Below, piece by piece: positions 62,028 to 64,000 of a stretch of 64,000 bases of DNA; within the stretch, counting starts at the first letter, position 1; the number at the start of each line of letters is the position of its first letter. The position numbers and the translations under genes were made by a program. Origin of the DNA: Rhizophagus irregularis (Eukaryota; Glomeromycota; Glomeromycetes; Glomerales; Glomeraceae); the NCBI RefSeq assembly GCF_026210795.1, contig NC_089460.1, forward strand, positions 1,736,001 to 1,800,000, written 5' to 3'. The notes beneath the pieces were generated by a model. That model was given only the letters and a program-made list of their open reading frames with translations. It was not told where the DNA came from and made no database searches.

Positions 62028-62190
62028 CTTGACAACTGCATGTACGTTGTTGATCACATATATTTTACAATACACCATGAATAGGATTAACAACGTGCAT
62101 ACAGGTGGTCAAGTTTCACGTACGTGATGGGTTAAGAAGATTGCATCACCAGATCAAAGTAACACAGCGCTAAATATAAGGAGAAAACAT
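62028..62190 (+). promoter_or_regulatory. Palindrome-rich promoter-like region
   Basis: A ~30-bp imperfect inverted repeat (CTTGACAACTGCATGTACGT facing ACGTGCATACAGGTGGTCAA; 62028-62113) is followed by the perfect 12-bp palindrome TCACGTACGTGA (62116-62127). A TATA-like AAATATAAGGA (~62172) and a pyrimidine-rich leader (TCTTTCATCATCTATC) follow. The layout suggests the former promoter and transcription start of the Uma2-like gene. Confidence 0.5.
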
Positions 62191-62429
62191 TGATCTTCTT
62201 TCATCATCTATCTTACACTTTTCTCACAAAATCCCTTCTTCAAATTGTCAATTCCTCCAAGTTCTCCCTGGAAATCAGCAGGTAGAAGATTTTGAAACAA
62301 AATTGACAACATATTCCACAATTATCCCAAGCTATTAAAATCATTCCCAAGAGAAGATTCGTAAGTTTACCTCACACAGGTTTCTTTAAGTTCTACCTAA
62401 TGTTGCCTCATATAATTACAGTTTGCCCC

Positions 62430-63545
62430 TACAGAGTGGATCGAGAATTTCATTGAAAAATTACAACATTTTTCTTAAATGAAACGAAAAAGTTGGATAT
62501 AAATTTTCTTGGGAGAAGGGAATGTGTATATTGTTGAAATGGCCAGTACAAAACATGAAGCTATCATATGTTGGCTGATATCTTTAGAATCCCAAATAAT
62601 GGCGTGAGGTGTAGATCAATAAAAGTTCTTGAACAATCCTGTAAGGGATCCTTTCGTAAACTCTGTCTTTGGCTTGTAATAACAATTCACATTTTTCCTA
62701 TAGACCATTTTAATCTGATCAACTCCAGAGAAAAAAGGGCACAGGACATTGCAGTTTGTCCGAGTACTAGAATTATTGCAAGACCTAACATTTCGCATCC
62801 TGGACCTCCTCCGAGTGATTTAGATGTATGTATATATTTATTTTTGAGTCACTTTCCAACATTAATATATTAATATATTTGCGTAGGGCTTTTCCTATGC
62901 AAGAATTATTGTGGAAGTGGCCAACACTCAGGATATTAATGCATGGAATACAAAATGTGAAATGTGGATGTGCGAGCGATACATACAATTTTGTTTTTGG
63001 TATAAAACTTGATCGAATTAGAAATAATGGAAATCGATCAATGTTAGTATGTCTAGTTATCTATTTATTTTTTCTGTAGTTTCATTCTAAGAATAATTTT
63101 ATTTTTTTTAAAAAAAAAAATATTAGGCAAGATTATGGACGCGTATGAACCCAATTTTAGCAGGATTTGTAGCATTAACTGATCCTACTTTACCGGGAGT
63201 ATCTGTCAAATTTGTAAGTAAAATGATCTCTGTTAGTATTTTCTTATCAAATGTCAGATGCTTTAAAGTGTAACTTTGTAATATAATAGTGGGACTTTGG
63301 CACTTTGCAGTACAGTGGTGATAATCCTACTGGTTGCATACGAGCGGGACTTCCTAATTACCAAACCACTATTCTGGTTTTAGCTGTTTTTTGGAATCCC
63401 CTGATAGTTGTAAATGCTGGTTTAAAACTGCAAATACCGCTGGTATATAGCAGCACTTCCTCCTATAATTACCATTCCTAACTTTATCATTAATTTATTC
63501 GAAATTCAACAAGAAGTTCTAGAGACACATGGGCTGGAGATTAAA
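62430..63545 (+). pseudogene. Uma2/PD-(D/E)XK-like endonuclease-domain gene, frameshifted
   Basis: Fragments in order: EWIENFIEKLQ and FLNETKKLDINFLG (62443-62515, different frames); GEGNVYIVEMASTKHEAIIC (62515-62610, then a stop); REKRAQDIAVCPSTRIIARP...PPPSDLD (to 62825); intron 62826-62886; GFSYARIIVEVANTQDINAW...MCERYIQF; after a one-base shift VFGIKLDRIRNNGNRSML (to 63046); intron; exon 63127-63213; intron; exon from 63290 (WDFGTLQYSGDNPTGC). Near the end another shift links to YIAALPPIITIPNFIINLFE. DIAVCP and IIVEVAN resemble the PD and ExK strands of Uma2-type restriction-endonuclease-like domains, a group often annotated in Rhizophagus. Family is an inference from motif layout. At least four frame breaks make it a pseudogene. 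Confidence 0.6.
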
Positions 63546-63549
63546 ATTT

Positions 63550-63812
63550 GGTATAGTAAAAATTCAATATAAAAAATCTGTACCTGAATTTTTTCTTCAT
63601 TATAGTAAGTTATTCACTATATAAAAATTCTAAAAATTCAAGGGTGAACTGTATATAGAAATTTGTTATAAAAAGGTTACTTACATCTGTGAATTTACAA
63701 GTTTTCTTTATTTAATGTTATACTGCATTTTATTAGTAAAATTCGGTGTACAAAGATTTGAAATTCGTTATATTAAAATTCGCTATAGAAAGGCCTAACT
63801 GTTGTATATAAT
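63550..63812. repeat. Overlapping AT-rich TIR-element fragments
   Basis: TATAGTAAAAATTCAATATA, TTCAAGGGTGAACTGTATAT and TTCGCTATAGAAAGGCCTAA resemble ends of the family seen at 8165-8297 (TTCACTATATCAAGGGTTCA). Probably two overlapping degraded copies inserted at the 3' end of the Uma2-like gene. Confidence 0.45.
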
Positions 63813-63823
63813 ATGTGAAAGGA

Positions 63824-64000
63824 TGGAATCTGTGATTGACTTACTTGCCAGACTTGTGGCTAAGATTATTACTGGACTTGAGCCTAAGAAGGTTTTTAGG
63901 ATTAGAATTGAGGAGTTAGGACAGATACTATTGCTGAAAATGCCAGAAGTGATGATGCAATTGCCAAAGTAGTAAAACTATTTATATATAAATACTGTAT
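63824..64000 (+). pseudogene. Fragment of a coiled-coil/charged repeat-family protein
   Basis: Reads MESVIDLLARLVAKIITGLE PKKVFRIRIEEL, then after a two-base shift RTDTIAENARSDDAIAKVVK to the window edge. The charged, heptad-like composition suggests a coiled coil. It may be a broken member of a multicopy family, or the C-terminal part of another gene that continues beyond the window. Confidence 0.35.

Noticed and set aside
62568-62873. 101-codon plus-strand gene
   Set aside because: It mixes one true exon of the Uma2-like pseudogene with intron sequence, and its start lies inside an older exon read in another frame.

Overview
The window looks like a chromosomal segment of an arbuscular mycorrhizal fungus close to Rhizophagus (Glomeromycotina). 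This is inferred from very high A+T content, compact genes with many 60-110 bp spliceosomal introns, typical fungal housekeeping genes, dense relics of DNA transposons, and a degenerate gene of the restriction-endonuclease-like (Uma2/PD-(D/E)XK) type that is expanded in that lineage. No species marker is present, so the assignment is an inference. Exon structures were built by hand from protein similarity, reading-frame phase and GT/GC-AG signals.

Regions. (1) 1-1692: 3' half of the exosome RNA helicase MTR4, with one GC-AG intron. (2) 1.7-11.4 kb: transposon-rich DNA. It holds a hAT-type non-autonomous element with a perfect 8-bp target duplication, a 1.6-kb terminal-inverted-repeat (TIR) element carrying a striking tandem array of microexon/intron units, a zinc-knuckle relic, and two further TIR elements. 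(3) 11.4-19.8 kb: the gene-dense core, with a J-domain protein (+), an RRM protein (-), and the TFIIH subunit p62/Tfb1 (+) in divergent orientation to the RRM gene, followed by a Ser/Gln/Asn-rich reading frame that may be its tail. (4) 20.4-21.2 kb: a 62-bp satellite. (5) 26.0-27.1 kb: a single-exon Zn2Cys6 transcription factor standing alone. (6) 27.1-49.0 kb: a 22-kb gene desert full of poly(A)/poly(T) runs, minisatellites and a G-quadruplex motif. (7) 49.0-52.6 kb: divergent pair ARG2 (N-acetylglutamate synthase) and TAD2 (tRNA adenosine deaminase). (8) 53.8-64 kb: a transposon graveyard with several small TIR elements, a second, decayed array of intron/microexon-like units, a broken hAT transposase with nested insertions, and a frameshifted Uma2-like gene behind a palindrome-rich promoter.

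The functional genes are ordinary housekeeping genes (RNA decay and exosome, protein folding, RNA binding, transcription and repair, arginine synthesis, tRNA editing) plus one regulator. They form no pathway cluster. The most unusual content is non-genic: two tandem arrays in which each ~110-bp unit carries 5' splice site, hairpin-embedded branch point, polypyrimidine tract, 3' splice site and a ~20-40 nt exon-like block.
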